From Rhodospirillaceae bacterium (GTDB lineage: Bacteria > Pseudomonadota > Alphaproteobacteria > Rhodospirillales > 2-02-FULL-58-16): DNA of 20,334 nucleotides. Below, one piece after another: positions 7,526-15,161 of this stretch. The position numbers and the translations under genes were made by a program. Each line of letters opens with the position of its first letter. The first letter of the stretch is position 1. The notes below the pieces were generated by a model. It was not told the DNA's origin. It searched no databases and saw only the letters and a list, made by a program, of their open reading frames with translations. The stretch covers positions 1-20,334 of the forward strand of contig DUZD01000018.1 of NCBI GenBank assembly GCA_013349695.1, given 5' to 3'.

Positions 7526-7771
7526 TTACTCCTTGCCGTTAAGCATGCGTAGCGCCTTCAGTCCCTTCTTGCGGTGGGTCTGGTTGACCTTGAGCTTGGC
7601 GGTTAGTGCCTTCTTCCCCTTATCGCCCTGGGTGGCGGCGAGCTTCTTCTTCAGCCCGATTTGCTTTTTTTTCAGCTTTTTGAGGATCTTCTTGAGAGCG
7701 GCCTTTTTCTTCTTCTTGCTACCCAGGTCAAGGATGTCCCGGAGGGAATTAACGACAGTGCTGGTTTTCAT
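7526..7771 (-). CDS. 81-residue lysine-rich basic protein
   Basis: Of 81 residues 25 are lysine, 3 arginine and only 4 acidic. Lysine is concentrated at residues 19-43, in clusters such as KKKKK, LKKILKKLKKK and LKKKL, a pattern that would form a very basic helix. The N-terminus (TSTVVNSLRDILDLG) is less charged. The ATG at 7769-7771 is preceded by GGAG 10 bases upstream. It starts 34 bases after the Na/Pi cotransporter stop on the same strand and precedes the CYTH-CHAD gene. Such a chain should bind polyanions: DNA, RNA or polyphosphate. No named family is recognised. The codon pattern and the conserved spacing make it a likely real gene, not an artefact of lysine codons. Confidence 0.75.
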   Translation of the reverse strand: MKTSTVVNSLRDILDLGSKKKKKAALKKILKKLKKKQIGLKKKLAATQGDKGKKALTAKLKVNQTHRKKGLKALRMLNGKE

Positions 7772-7805
7772 GTCTTGCTGGCTCCGCTTTCCTGGTCACC
7801 GCGCT

Positions 7806-9611
7806 CTAGCTTGCGGCGGATTTCCGCATTTCGTCAACGTCTTCCTCGGTCAGGGCCATGATTTCCTCGGCCTCCTTGGCCGCCAGGTCGGTGGCGCCGT
7901 AGACGGCCTTGCCCAAGTCGGCGATATGCCAGACCGCGTTGCGGGCATAGCGCAAGTCGTTCATCAGCGAGGTGGCCATGGTGACGGTGATCTTCTCCTC
8001 GCGGATCAAGGTGTCGAGGGCGCCGGTGGCGATGATGTTATTCTCGTCGATGGCCAGCTTGAACTCGTCCAGGGTCAGGACGTCGCGGTCCTCCTCGCCG
8101 CTTTCCCCGAGGCAGTGGATCTCGCGCATGACGCCGGCGATCTGGGTTCTTATCGAGTTGTACTCGCGGCGGATATCCTCGTTCTCGGAGCCCATGTAAG
8201 CGGAAATGTTCTTGTGCAAGTGATGGACGTCCTTGACACTCATGACGAGGCCGTGACAGGCGTCCCGGATCTCGTAGAGATGGTCGGCGAACTCGGGCGA
8301 AAGCCGGGTCTGGGCCTTGCTGACGAAATCCAGAATGGCGCCATAGAGCACCTTGACCTTGGTTATGTAGATTTGGTCCGGGTCGAAGTCCATGACCTGG
8401 CGGCTGTTTTCGACCTGCTCTTCCAGGTCTGCCTCCGAGAGAATGTCCGCGCGACGCAGATTGATTCCGTGAACCAGGACCTCGAAGGCGTTCTCGTAGA
8501 GGTGCATGGTTTCCTGGCGGACCGTCTGAAACAGGGTCTCGGGGAAGTCGAAGGCCGTTTCGTTGATGAACTTGGGCTCGACCAGATCCTCGCGCGGCTT
8601 GGGAAAGGTCCTTTGCAGGAAGGCCACGAGCTTGGAAATCAAGGGAATCATCACGGCCACGCCGATGACGTTGAAGACGGTGTGAAAGACGGCCAGCTTC
8701 AAAGTATAGTCGTCGCCGGCGATACCGACCCTGGCGGCGATGCCGTCAACAATCCAGACGATCTGTGAAATGAAGATAATGGCGATGGCGCCGGTGGTGA
8801 CGTTGAAGATCAAGTGCGCGGCGGCCAGCCGCTTGCCCTGGTAGTTGGAGCTCATGGCGCCAATGATGGCGGTGATCGTGGTGCCGATGTTGGCGCCGAT
8901 GGCCAGCGCCAGGGCGTTCTCGTAGGTGATCTGGGCCGCCGCCAGGGCGGTGATAATCAGCACCAGGGTGGCGTGGCTGGACTGCATGATGACCGTCGCG
9001 GCCATGCCGATCAGGGTGAAAACGATCAGGCCCAAGAACCCGGGCATGGCGTATTCGGCCAGGTCGAGGGTGTCCTTGAAGGCCTCGAAGCCCTCCTTCA
9101 TGTAGTGGATGCCGAGGAACAGGAATCCCAGCCCCGCCAGCACATAGCCGATCCCCTTGAGGTTCTTGGACTTCTGGAAGACCAAGATGATGCCGAACAC
9201 CAGCATCGGCATGGCGTAGGCCGAGATCTTGACCTTCAGGCCGAAGCCGGCGACCAGCCAGGCGCCGGTGGTGGTGCCGATATTGGCGCCGAAAATGATC
9301 CCGATGCCCGCCGTCAGCCAGATCAAGCCGGCGCTCAGGAACGAGATGGTGATCACCGAGACCAGCGAACTGGACTGCATGATGGTGGTGGCGACGGCGC
9401 CGAACGAGATGGCTTTCCAAAGGCGGTTCGTTGTCCGCTTGAGCAGGCGTTCGAGCAGGCCGCCGGTGAAGGTGCGGAAACCTTCCTCGAGGAACAGCAT
9501 GCCGAACAGAAAGATGGCGACGCCGGCGGTGATTTCCTTGAGGTCGGGACTGAACCAGAAGCCGTATGCGAGGATCATGAAGATGACGGGAAGTAGAATT
9601 CGCTTCAGCAT
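7806..9611 (-). CDS. Na+/phosphate cotransporter with C-terminal PhoU domain
   Basis: The protein has 601 residues. The membrane half (about 1-345) shows the internally repeated Na/Pi-cotransporter signatures: QSSS (79-82) with GANIGTT (108-114), and QSSHAT (210-215) with GANIGTT (239-245). The cytoplasmic part (about 355-590) is a helical PhoU-like bundle, as in the YjbB/NptA type of bacterial phosphate transporters. Its expected role is sodium-coupled phosphate movement across the inner membrane, with the PhoU part sensing or limiting flux. The ATG at 9611 follows GAAGAG at 8 bases. It starts 30 bases after the acyl-CoA ligase stop and is followed 34 bases on by the lysine-rich protein, so the three probably share a transcript. 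Confidence 0.9.
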   Translation of the reverse strand: MLKRILLPVIFMILAYGFWFSPDLKEITAGVAIFLFGMLFLEEGFRTFTGGLLERLLKRTTNRLWKAISFGAVATTIMQSSSLVSVITISFLSAGLIWLTAGIGIIFGANIGTTTGAWLVAGFGLKVKISAYAMPMLVFGIILVFQKSKNLKGIGYVLAGLGFLFLGIHYMKEGFEAFKDTLDLAEYAMPGFLGLIVFTLIGMAATVIMQSSHATLVLIITALAAAQITYENALALAIGANIGTTITAIIGAMSSNYQGKRLAAAHLIFNVTTGAIAIIFISQIVWIVDGIAARVGIAGDDYTLKLAVFHTVFNVIGVAVMIPLISKLVAFLQRTFPKPREDLVEPKFINETAFDFPETLFQTVRQETMHLYENAFEVLVHGINLRRADILSEADLEEQVENSRQVMDFDPDQIYITKVKVLYGAILDFVSKAQTRLSPEFADHLYEIRDACHGLVMSVKDVHHLHKNISAYMGSENEDIRREYNSIRTQIAGVMREIHCLGESGEEDRDVLTLDEFKLAIDENNIIATGALDTLIREEKITVTMATSLMNDLRYARNAVWHIADLGKAVYGATDLAAKEAEEIMALTEEDVDEMRKSAAS

Positions 9612-9641
9612 GGTCGGCTCTTCTTAGGCTAGGGGGCTCCA

Positions 9642-11465
9642 TCACCGCTTCGAGTGGTTAACCCCGTACAACGACTCCAGCCGTTCGCCGTAGGCTTCCT
9701 TGATCTTGTGGCGGCGGATTTTCATGGTCGGAGTCAGCTGGCCATTATCGATGGTAAAGGGAGCGTCGGCGAAGGTGAAGCGGCGCAGTTTCTCGATCTT
9801 CGACAGCCGTCCGTTGACCCGCTCGACGGCGCCGCCGATGGCCTTCCGGAAATCCTCGTCTTTGCCAAGCAGGCTCAAATCCGCGGACTTGCCACGGTCC
9901 CTCGCCCAGGTCTTCATCCATTCGCCGTCGGGAACCAAAAGCCCGACCAGATGCGGGCGCTTGTCGCCATAGACCATGGCCTGGGCGATTTCCGTTTCCA
10001 GGGTCAGGACGCCTTCGATGCGCTGCGGCGAGAAGTTCTCGCCGCCGGAGTTGACGATGATATCCTTTTTGCGGTCGGTGATCGTGATATGGCCATCGGC
10101 GTCGAACTCGCCGATGTCGCCGGTATGCAGCCAGCCGTCGCGGATGACCTCGTTGGTGGCATCGGCTTTGCGCCAATAGCCCTGCATGACCAGTTCGCCC
10201 TTGACGAGGATTTCGCCGTCTTCGGCGATTTTGACTTCGACGCCTCTCATCGGCGGTCCAACCGTGTTCATTTTGACGTCGCCCGGGCGGTTGACGCTGA
10301 TGATGGGAGCCGTTTCCGTCAATCCATAGCCTTGCAGAATCCGCAAACCCAGGGCGGTGAAGAACAAGCCAATGTCGGGGTTGAGCGGCGCTCCGCCGGA
10401 AACCAGGGCTTTCAGGCGGCCGCCGAAACGCCGCCGCACTTTGTCGCGGACCAGTTTGTCGAGCAACGCGTCGGCCAGCTTCTGCCCCAGGGTCAAGCCG
10501 TCGGGCTGTTGGAGGCGCCGCCGGCCCAGATCGAGAGCCTTCATGAACAGCTTCTCCTGGATGCCCCCCGCCTTGCGCACTCCGCGCAAAATGCGGGAAT
10601 GCAGCGTTTCGTAAAGCCGCGGCACGGCCGTCATGATGGTGGGGCCGACTTCGACCATGTCGGCGGCCAGGGTCTCGGTCCCCTCGGCATAGTAAATCTG
10701 GGCGCCGATGGATAGCGGCAGGAATTGTCCCACCGTGTGCTCGTAGGAATGGGAAAGCGGCAGGAAGGACAGGAACACCTCCTCGCCCAGGCCTAATTCT
10801 TTCAGCATCTCGGTGGCGCCGGCGCAATTGTGCAGGATCGCTCCGTGCGAGAGCATCACGCCCTTGGGCGCGCCGCCGGTGCCAGATGTGTAAATAATGC
10901 ACGCGGTGTCGTCGCGCCTGAGCCGTGAAACCTCGGTGATGGTATCGTCGCCGGTTCCTGGGCCCTCTATCGTCTCCGCCCAGGTGGTGAGCGTAATCCG
11001 GCGGCCGCCGGCGCCGGGAAGGGGGCTCATGATCACGACGTTCCGCAGGTCGGGTGCTTTTTCGGCCGCCGGCAGCAGCCGGCCGGCCAGACGGTCGGTG
11101 GAAACGATGGCGGTCTCGGCGCCGCTGTCGACAAGGACGTGCAGATGGTTCTCGACGGTATTGGTCACATAGGCCGGCACCGTGATCGCGCCGGCCGCCA
11201 TGATCGCCAAATCGGCGATCAGCCATTCGGGACGGTTTTCCGAAACCACAACCACACGGTCGCCCGGCTCGACGCCCAAGGATTTCAGGCCGCGCCTCAG
11301 GCCGCCGACCTGATCGGCGACCTGACGCCAGCTCATCAGACGGTAAGCACCGTCCTTCTTCGCCCACAGCAAGGGAGCATCGCCGAAACGGTCCGCCTGA
11401 TCGAAGAACATGGAGACCAGATTAGGCCAGGTTCCGCCACTCAATCCGAAATTCCTCCAAGGCAT
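9642..11465 (-). CDS. long-chain fatty acyl-CoA synthetase (AMP-forming)
   Basis: With the start at 11465 (MPWRNFGLSGG) the protein has 607 residues, normal for the FadD15-like branch. It has the adenylate-forming core: the P-loop YTSGTGGAPKG (about residues 192-202), the GYGLTETAPI aromatic motif, and GWLHTGDIGEFDADGHI followed by DRKKDIIVNSGGENFSP. The reaction is fatty acid + ATP + CoA to acyl-CoA + AMP + PPi, at the inner face of the membrane. The frame extends upstream to 11609, but those codons overlap the divergent peptidase gene and read as low-complexity arginine-rich sequence, so I reject the longer form. It leads the minus-strand run into the Na/Pi cotransporter (30 bases). Confidence 0.88.
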   Translation of the reverse strand: MPWRNFGLSGGTWPNLVSMFFDQADRFGDAPLLWAKKDGAYRLMSWRQVADQVGGLRRGLKSLGVEPGDRVVVVSENRPEWLIADLAIMAAGAITVPAYVTNTVENHLHVLVDSGAETAIVSTDRLAGRLLPAAEKAPDLRNVVIMSPLPGAGGRRITLTTWAETIEGPGTGDDTITEVSRLRRDDTACIIYTSGTGGAPKGVMLSHGAILHNCAGATEMLKELGLGEEVFLSFLPLSHSYEHTVGQFLPLSIGAQIYYAEGTETLAADMVEVGPTIMTAVPRLYETLHSRILRGVRKAGGIQEKLFMKALDLGRRRLQQPDGLTLGQKLADALLDKLVRDKVRRRFGGRLKALVSGGAPLNPDIGLFFTALGLRILQGYGLTETAPIISVNRPGDVKMNTVGPPMRGVEVKIAEDGEILVKGELVMQGYWRKADATNEVIRDGWLHTGDIGEFDADGHITITDRKKDIIVNSGGENFSPQRIEGVLTLETEIAQAMVYGDKRPHLVGLLVPDGEWMKTWARDRGKSADLSLLGKDEDFRKAIGGAVERVNGRLSKIEKLRRFTFADAPFTIDNGQLTPTMKIRRHKIKEAYGERLESLYGVNHSKR

Positions 11466-11524
11466 CGTTGGTTGTCCAGAGCCTATACCAGCCTTATATG
11501 GCTGTGAGGTGCAAGGAGCAAGCG
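11466..11524. promoter_or_regulatory. 59-base divergent intergenic region
   Basis: This gap separates the acyl-CoA ligase and oligopeptidase starts and should hold promoters for both. A short inverted repeat, CAGCC-TTATAT-GGCTG, lies near its centre (about 11489-11504) and could be an operator or part of a -10 region. The AAGGAG ribosome site of the peptidase is at its right end. No clear -35/-10 pair was identified. Confidence 0.35.
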
Positions 11525-13327
11525 ATGGCCAACACCGGAGGCGGCGGCGCGCCGGAACAAGGCGGCGCCGGAAAATTGCCGGAATGGACCCTGGACGATC
11601 TCTATGCAAGCCCTCGATCGTCCGGGATCGAGGCCGACCTGGCGGCGGCGGCGGGGGAGGCGAAAGTCTTTCATGACCGCTACAAGGGCCGCCTCGATAA
11701 ATTGGACGGCGCCGGGTTGGCTCGGGCCATCGCCGCTTACGAGGCCATCTCGGAAGCCCTTGATAAGGTCATGAGCTACGCCGAGCTCGTATTCGCCGCC
11801 AACGCCGCCGACCCGGACAGCGGGCGCTTCCAGCAAACGATGCGCGAACGGGTGACGGCCATCTCGACGGATACTCTGTTTTTTACACTCGAACTCAATC
11901 GCCTCGACGATGCCGTTCTGGCGGCGCTGATGCAAGATCCCGCGGCTTGCCGTTACGCCCCATGGATCACCGGCCTCAGGGTATTCCGCCCGCACCAGCT
12001 AAGCGACGAGATGGAGAAACTCCTGCACGAAAAATCGGTGACCGGACGGGCCGCCTGGGTACGCCTGTTCGAGGAAACCATGGCCGATCTTCGCTTCCCC
12101 GTGGACGGCCGGGACTTGACCCTTGCCGATGTCCTCGACCAGCTTTCGGACCGCGACGGCGGGGTCCGCGAAAAGGCGGCGAAAGCGTTGGGCGAGGGAC
12201 TGGCCGGGAATCTCCGCCTGTTGACGTCGATCACCAACGTCCTGGCCAAGGACAAGGGGATCGAGGATCAATGGCGACATTACCCCCGGCCGGTTTCCCA
12301 GCGGAACTTGAGCAACCTGATCGAAGACCAAGTCGTCGACGCCCTGGTCGGGTCGGTGAAAGAGGCCTTTCCCTATTTGTCGCATCGATATTACCGACTC
12401 AAGGCGCGATGGCTGGGCGTCGAAAAACTCGACCATTGGGACCGCAACGCCCCGCTGCCCGACGACGACGCCAAACTTTACAGTTGGAGCCGGGCCAAGG
12501 AACTGGTGCTCGCCGCCTATGGCGGTTTTGCCCCCGAAATGGCGGCAATCGCCAGCCGCTTTTTCGACCGCCGCTGGATCGACGCGGCGCCCCGGCCAGG
12601 CAAGGATTCAGGCGCCTTTTGCCACCCCACCGTGCCTTCCGTTCACCCCTATGTGCTGATGAACTTTCACGGCAAGGGGCGCGACGTGATGACCCTGGCG
12701 CATGAACTTGGGCACGGCGTGCATCAGATCCTGGCGGCGGAGCAGGGTTCGTTGATGGCCGACACCCCGCTGACCCTGGCCGAGACGGCTTCCGTTTTCG
12801 GCGAGATGCTGACCTTCCGCGCCATGCTAGCCGAGGAAGACGCCGCCGCCCGCCGCCGCCTCCTCTTGGCCGCGAAGGTCGAGGACATGTTGAATACGGT
12901 GGTCCGCCAAGTCGCCTTTCACGAATTCGAGAGGCGCGTTCACGATGAACGCCGCGGCGGCGAACTCAGCTCGGACCGCCTCGGCCAAATCTGGATGCAA
13001 GTGCAAGGACAGAGCCTCGGCCCGGCCTTTCGCCTCGGCCAGGATTACCGGCATTACTGGGCCTACATCCCGCATTTCCTGCATACTCCGTTCTACGTCT
13101 ACGCCTATGCCTTCGGCGACTGCCTGGTGAATTCCCTTTACGACGTCTTCCAAAAAGGCCATCCCGGTTTCCAAGGCAAGTATTTCGATATGCTCGGGGC
13201 CGGCGGCACTTTGCGGCACGGGGAACTGTTGGCGCCGTTCGGCCTCGATGCTTCCGAGGCGGGTTTTTGGAAGCTGGGTCTGAACGTGATCTCCGGTTTC
13301 ATCGACGAACTGGAGACAATAGGGTAG
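11525..13327 (+). CDS. pepF: M3-family oligoendopeptidase (PepF type)
   Basis: The 600-residue zinc metallopeptidase of family M3 has the HELGH zinc motif at residues 393-397 and the downstream glutamate ligand in ETASVFGEM (about residue 420). The C-terminal substrate-region tyrosines YRHYWAYIPHFLHTPFYVYA are also typical. It should cut short peptides in the cytoplasm; it has no signal peptide. The length matches the pepF/M3 oligoendopeptidase F group. I chose ATG 11525 because it is preceded by AAGGAG at 6 bases; the open frame extends back to a TTG at 11468, and an ATG at 11498 is also possible. It is divergent from the acyl-CoA ligase gene. Confidence 0.9.
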   Translation: MANTGGGGAPEQGGAGKLPEWTLDDLYASPRSSGIEADLAAAAGEAKVFHDRYKGRLDKLDGAGLARAIAAYEAISEALDKVMSYAELVFAANAADPDSGRFQQTMRERVTAISTDTLFFTLELNRLDDAVLAALMQDPAACRYAPWITGLRVFRPHQLSDEMEKLLHEKSVTGRAAWVRLFEETMADLRFPVDGRDLTLADVLDQLSDRDGGVREKAAKALGEGLAGNLRLLTSITNVLAKDKGIEDQWRHYPRPVSQRNLSNLIEDQVVDALVGSVKEAFPYLSHRYYRLKARWLGVEKLDHWDRNAPLPDDDAKLYSWSRAKELVLAAYGGFAPEMAAIASRFFDRRWIDAAPRPGKDSGAFCHPTVPSVHPYVLMNFHGKGRDVMTLAHELGHGVHQILAAEQGSLMADTPLTLAETASVFGEMLTFRAMLAEEDAAARRRLLLAAKVEDMLNTVVRQVAFHEFERRVHDERRGGELSSDRLGQIWMQVQGQSLGPAFRLGQDYRHYWAYIPHFLHTPFYVYAYAFGDCLVNSLYDVFQKGHPGFQGKYFDMLGAGGTLRHGELLAPFGLDASEAGFWKLGLNVISGFIDELETIG

Positions 13328-13329
13328 GC

Positions 13330-13393
13330 TTAGAGCAAATCCAGATTGATGAATCGCCAAAAACTTCTCATCAATCCGGAGAGTTTGCTCTAA
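13330..13393. repeat. 64-bp inverted repeat, terminator or mobile palindromic element
   Basis: The outer arms TTAGAGCAAA (13330-13339) and TTTGCTCTAA (13384-13393) are perfect complements. The inner arms ATTGATGA (13345-13352) and TCATCAAT (13368-13375) also pair, around a 15-base loop. It lies 3 bases after the oligopeptidase stop, so it may terminate that transcript. Its form recalls the interspersed palindromic repeats common in alphaproteobacterial intergenic regions. Confidence 0.65.
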
Positions 13394-13445
13394 CTTAATT
13401 GTTGTAGAACGGATCGTGGTTGATCGATCCCGCGAAGTGGGTTCC

Positions 13446-14798
13446 ATGAACGCAAAACAAGGCGACAAACACAGCCTGGGCGGGAGGGTCAAGCGCTACG
13501 CCAAGGTCAGCACGGCGGTCGGCGGCGCGGCGACGCGGTTCGCCGGCAAGCGCTTTTTCGGTCTGCCCGTGGATAAGGACGAGCACGCCGCCGAGTTGAC
13601 GGCGGCCCTGGGCACGTTGAAAGGGCCGCTGATGAAAGTGGCGCAAATCCTCGCCACCGTACCCGACGTCCTGCCCGAGGAATACGCACTGCAGTTGGCC
13701 CGGCTCCAGTCCGGCGCGCCTTCCATGGGCTGGGCCTTCGCCAAGCGCCGCATGGCCGCCGAATTGGGGCCCCGCTGGCAAGAAATGTTCGCCTCCTTCG
13801 AGCATGCCGCGGCGGCGGCGGCGTCGCTGGGTCAGGTCCACCGCGCCACCGGGCATGACGGCCGCATGCTCGCTTGCAAACTGCAATATCCGGACATGGC
13901 GTCGGTGGTCGAAGCGGACCTCAGGCAACTGAAATTGGTTTTTTCCGTCTACCGCCGTTCCAACCCCGCCATCGACCCAAGGGAGATTCACACCGAGCTT
14001 TCGGTCCGCTTGCACGAGGAACTGGACTACCGGCGTGAAGCCCGCAACATGGATCTCTTCAACAGAATTCACCGGGACGAAGCGGGGGTCCATGTCCCGA
14101 AAACGCTGCCCGACCTTTGCACCGACCGGCTACTGACCATGTCATGGCTCGACGGCATCCCCCTGCTCGATTTCGTGGACAAGCCCATCAAGGCCCGCAA
14201 CGCCGTTGCCTTAAACATGTTTCGGGCCTGGTACCTGCCCTTCTATTGCTACGGCGTCCTCCACGGCGACCCGCACCTGGGCAATTACACGGTACGCGCC
14301 GACCACTCGATCAACCTCTTGGATTTCGGTTGCATCCGTGTCTTCAAACCCGTCTTCATCGGCGCCGTCATCAAACTCTACAAGGCCTTGCGCGACGATG
14401 ACCGGGAGCTCGCCGTGCATGCTTACGAAACCTGGGGGTTTCGGGACTTAAGCCGGGAGATGATCGAGGTTCTCGATCATTGGGCGCGATTCCTTTACGG
14501 GCCGCTGATGGAGGACCGGGCGCGGACCATCCAGATGAAGAAAGGCGTCATGTACGGAGCCGAGGTGGCGGCCAAGGTCCACAAGGAGCTGCGGCGGCTG
14601 GGCGGCGTCAAGCCGCCACGCGAGTTCCTGCTCATGGACCGCGCCGCCATCGGTTTGGGGAGCGTGTTCATGCACCTGAAAGCGGAGGTCAACTGGCACC
14701 GCCTGTTCCATGGCCTGATCGACAGCTTCGACGAGACGGCACTGGGCCAAAACCAGAAAAAGGCCCTGAAAATGGCCGGCGTTCCGGCCTCGGAATAA
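13446..14798 (+). CDS. ABC1/UbiB-family atypical kinase
   Basis: The 450-residue protein (start ATG 13446) belongs to the ABC1/ADCK/UbiB group. Its motifs are KVAQ (64-67, where the family usually has KxGQ), the alanine-rich AAAASLGQVHRA (about 123-133), ACKLQYP with lysine K145, ELDYRREARN (192-201), HGDPHLGN (273-280) and the metal-binding DFG (293-295). It has no obvious C-terminal membrane anchor, unlike E. coli UbiB. Members support ubiquinone biosynthesis or lipid handling through ATPase activity. An in-frame GTG at 13416 would add 10 residues, and neither start has a strong ribosome site. It is followed by a 363-base stretch before the transhydrogenase operon. The family call is firm; the link to ubiquinone is by family only. 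Confidence 0.86.
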   Translation: MNAKQGDKHSLGGRVKRYAKVSTAVGGAATRFAGKRFFGLPVDKDEHAAELTAALGTLKGPLMKVAQILATVPDVLPEEYALQLARLQSGAPSMGWAFAKRRMAAELGPRWQEMFASFEHAAAAAASLGQVHRATGHDGRMLACKLQYPDMASVVEADLRQLKLVFSVYRRSNPAIDPREIHTELSVRLHEELDYRREARNMDLFNRIHRDEAGVHVPKTLPDLCTDRLLTMSWLDGIPLLDFVDKPIKARNAVALNMFRAWYLPFYCYGVLHGDPHLGNYTVRADHSINLLDFGCIRVFKPVFIGAVIKLYKALRDDDRELAVHAYETWGFRDLSREMIEVLDHWARFLYGPLMEDRARTIQMKKGVMYGAEVAAKVHKELRRLGGVKPPREFLLMDRAAIGLGSVFMHLKAEVNWHRLFHGLIDSFDETALGQNQKKALKMAGVPASE

Positions 14799-14880
14799 CC
14801 CAATTCCCTTGGCTCCGGCATGGCGGCGCGAATAGACTCGGCGTCGATTCGGCCGGCGGTTTTTCCGGGGTGGCGCGATC

Positions 14881-15009
14881 ATGTCCTTTCCAGGCAAAAA
14901 ACTGAAAAAAGAGCTTTACCAGAAGGGCCAGGTGATATTTCACGAGGGCGATCCCGACCGGCGCCGCGACATCATCGGCGACAGCGACCTGGCGAAGCGG
15001 GAAACGTAA
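14881..15009 (+). pseudogene. remnant of a cyclic-nucleotide-binding domain gene (42 codons)
   Basis: An ATG at 14881 opens 42 codons ending in TAA (15007-15009). Residues 13-26, YQKGQVIFHEGDPD, match the opening strands of cNMP-binding domains and resemble the VIFQEGDPGDE stretch of the protein at 330-2192. The sequence then passes straight to RRRDIIGDSDLAK, which recalls the later GRGDIIGEMAL segment, so about 30 residues between the two would be missing. The phosphate-binding cassette is not completed. No strong ribosome site is present. It is most likely a decayed gene; a short functional peptide is possible but less likely. Confidence 0.5.
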
Positions 15010-15068
15010 CCGCCGGCATGAAATCCCGGTGGTTTCATTGGCCGCCATGGCGCCGGGCGGAACGCATT

Positions 15069-15083
15069 TTCGATATAATCGAA
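15069..15083 (+). promoter_or_regulatory. TATAAT -10-like box inside a palindrome upstream of pntAA
   Basis: TATAAT lies at 15074-15079, about 80 bases before the pntAA start. It is embedded in the inverted repeat TTCGAT-ATA-ATCGAA. No good -35 box is found 17 bases upstream. A repressor binding this palindrome would block the promoter, but no such regulator is identified. Confidence 0.35.
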
Positions 15084-15161
15084 CCCTTGTGAATCGATGC
15101 CGGAAAGGGCATAAACGCCGCAAGGCTATTCACCCGGAGGAAATCCAGGGATCAACCTCTC

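Larger units (their letters stand above)
14799..15161. other. 363-base stretch between the UbiB-like gene and pntAA
   Basis: The stretch holds a 42-codon cNMP-domain remnant (14881-15009) and the probable promoter region of the transhydrogenase operon, with a TATAAT inside a palindrome at 15069-15083. Longer frames across it on the other strand appear to be chance readings. A GGAGGAA at 15136-15142 lies 19 bases before the pntAA ATG, unusually far for a ribosome site. Confidence 0.5.

Noticed and set aside
8746..9645. Long minus-strand frame over the Na/Pi cotransporter gene
   Set aside because: It is a second reading of the same DNA, rich in histidine, arginine and glycine as expected for a shifted frame of GC-rich coding sequence; the transporter frame has clear family motifs.
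11466..11609. N-terminal extension of the acyl-CoA ligase frame to 655 residues
   Set aside because: It overlaps the start of the divergent oligopeptidase gene and encodes arginine-rich sequence unlike the family; the start at 11465 gives the usual N-terminus and length.
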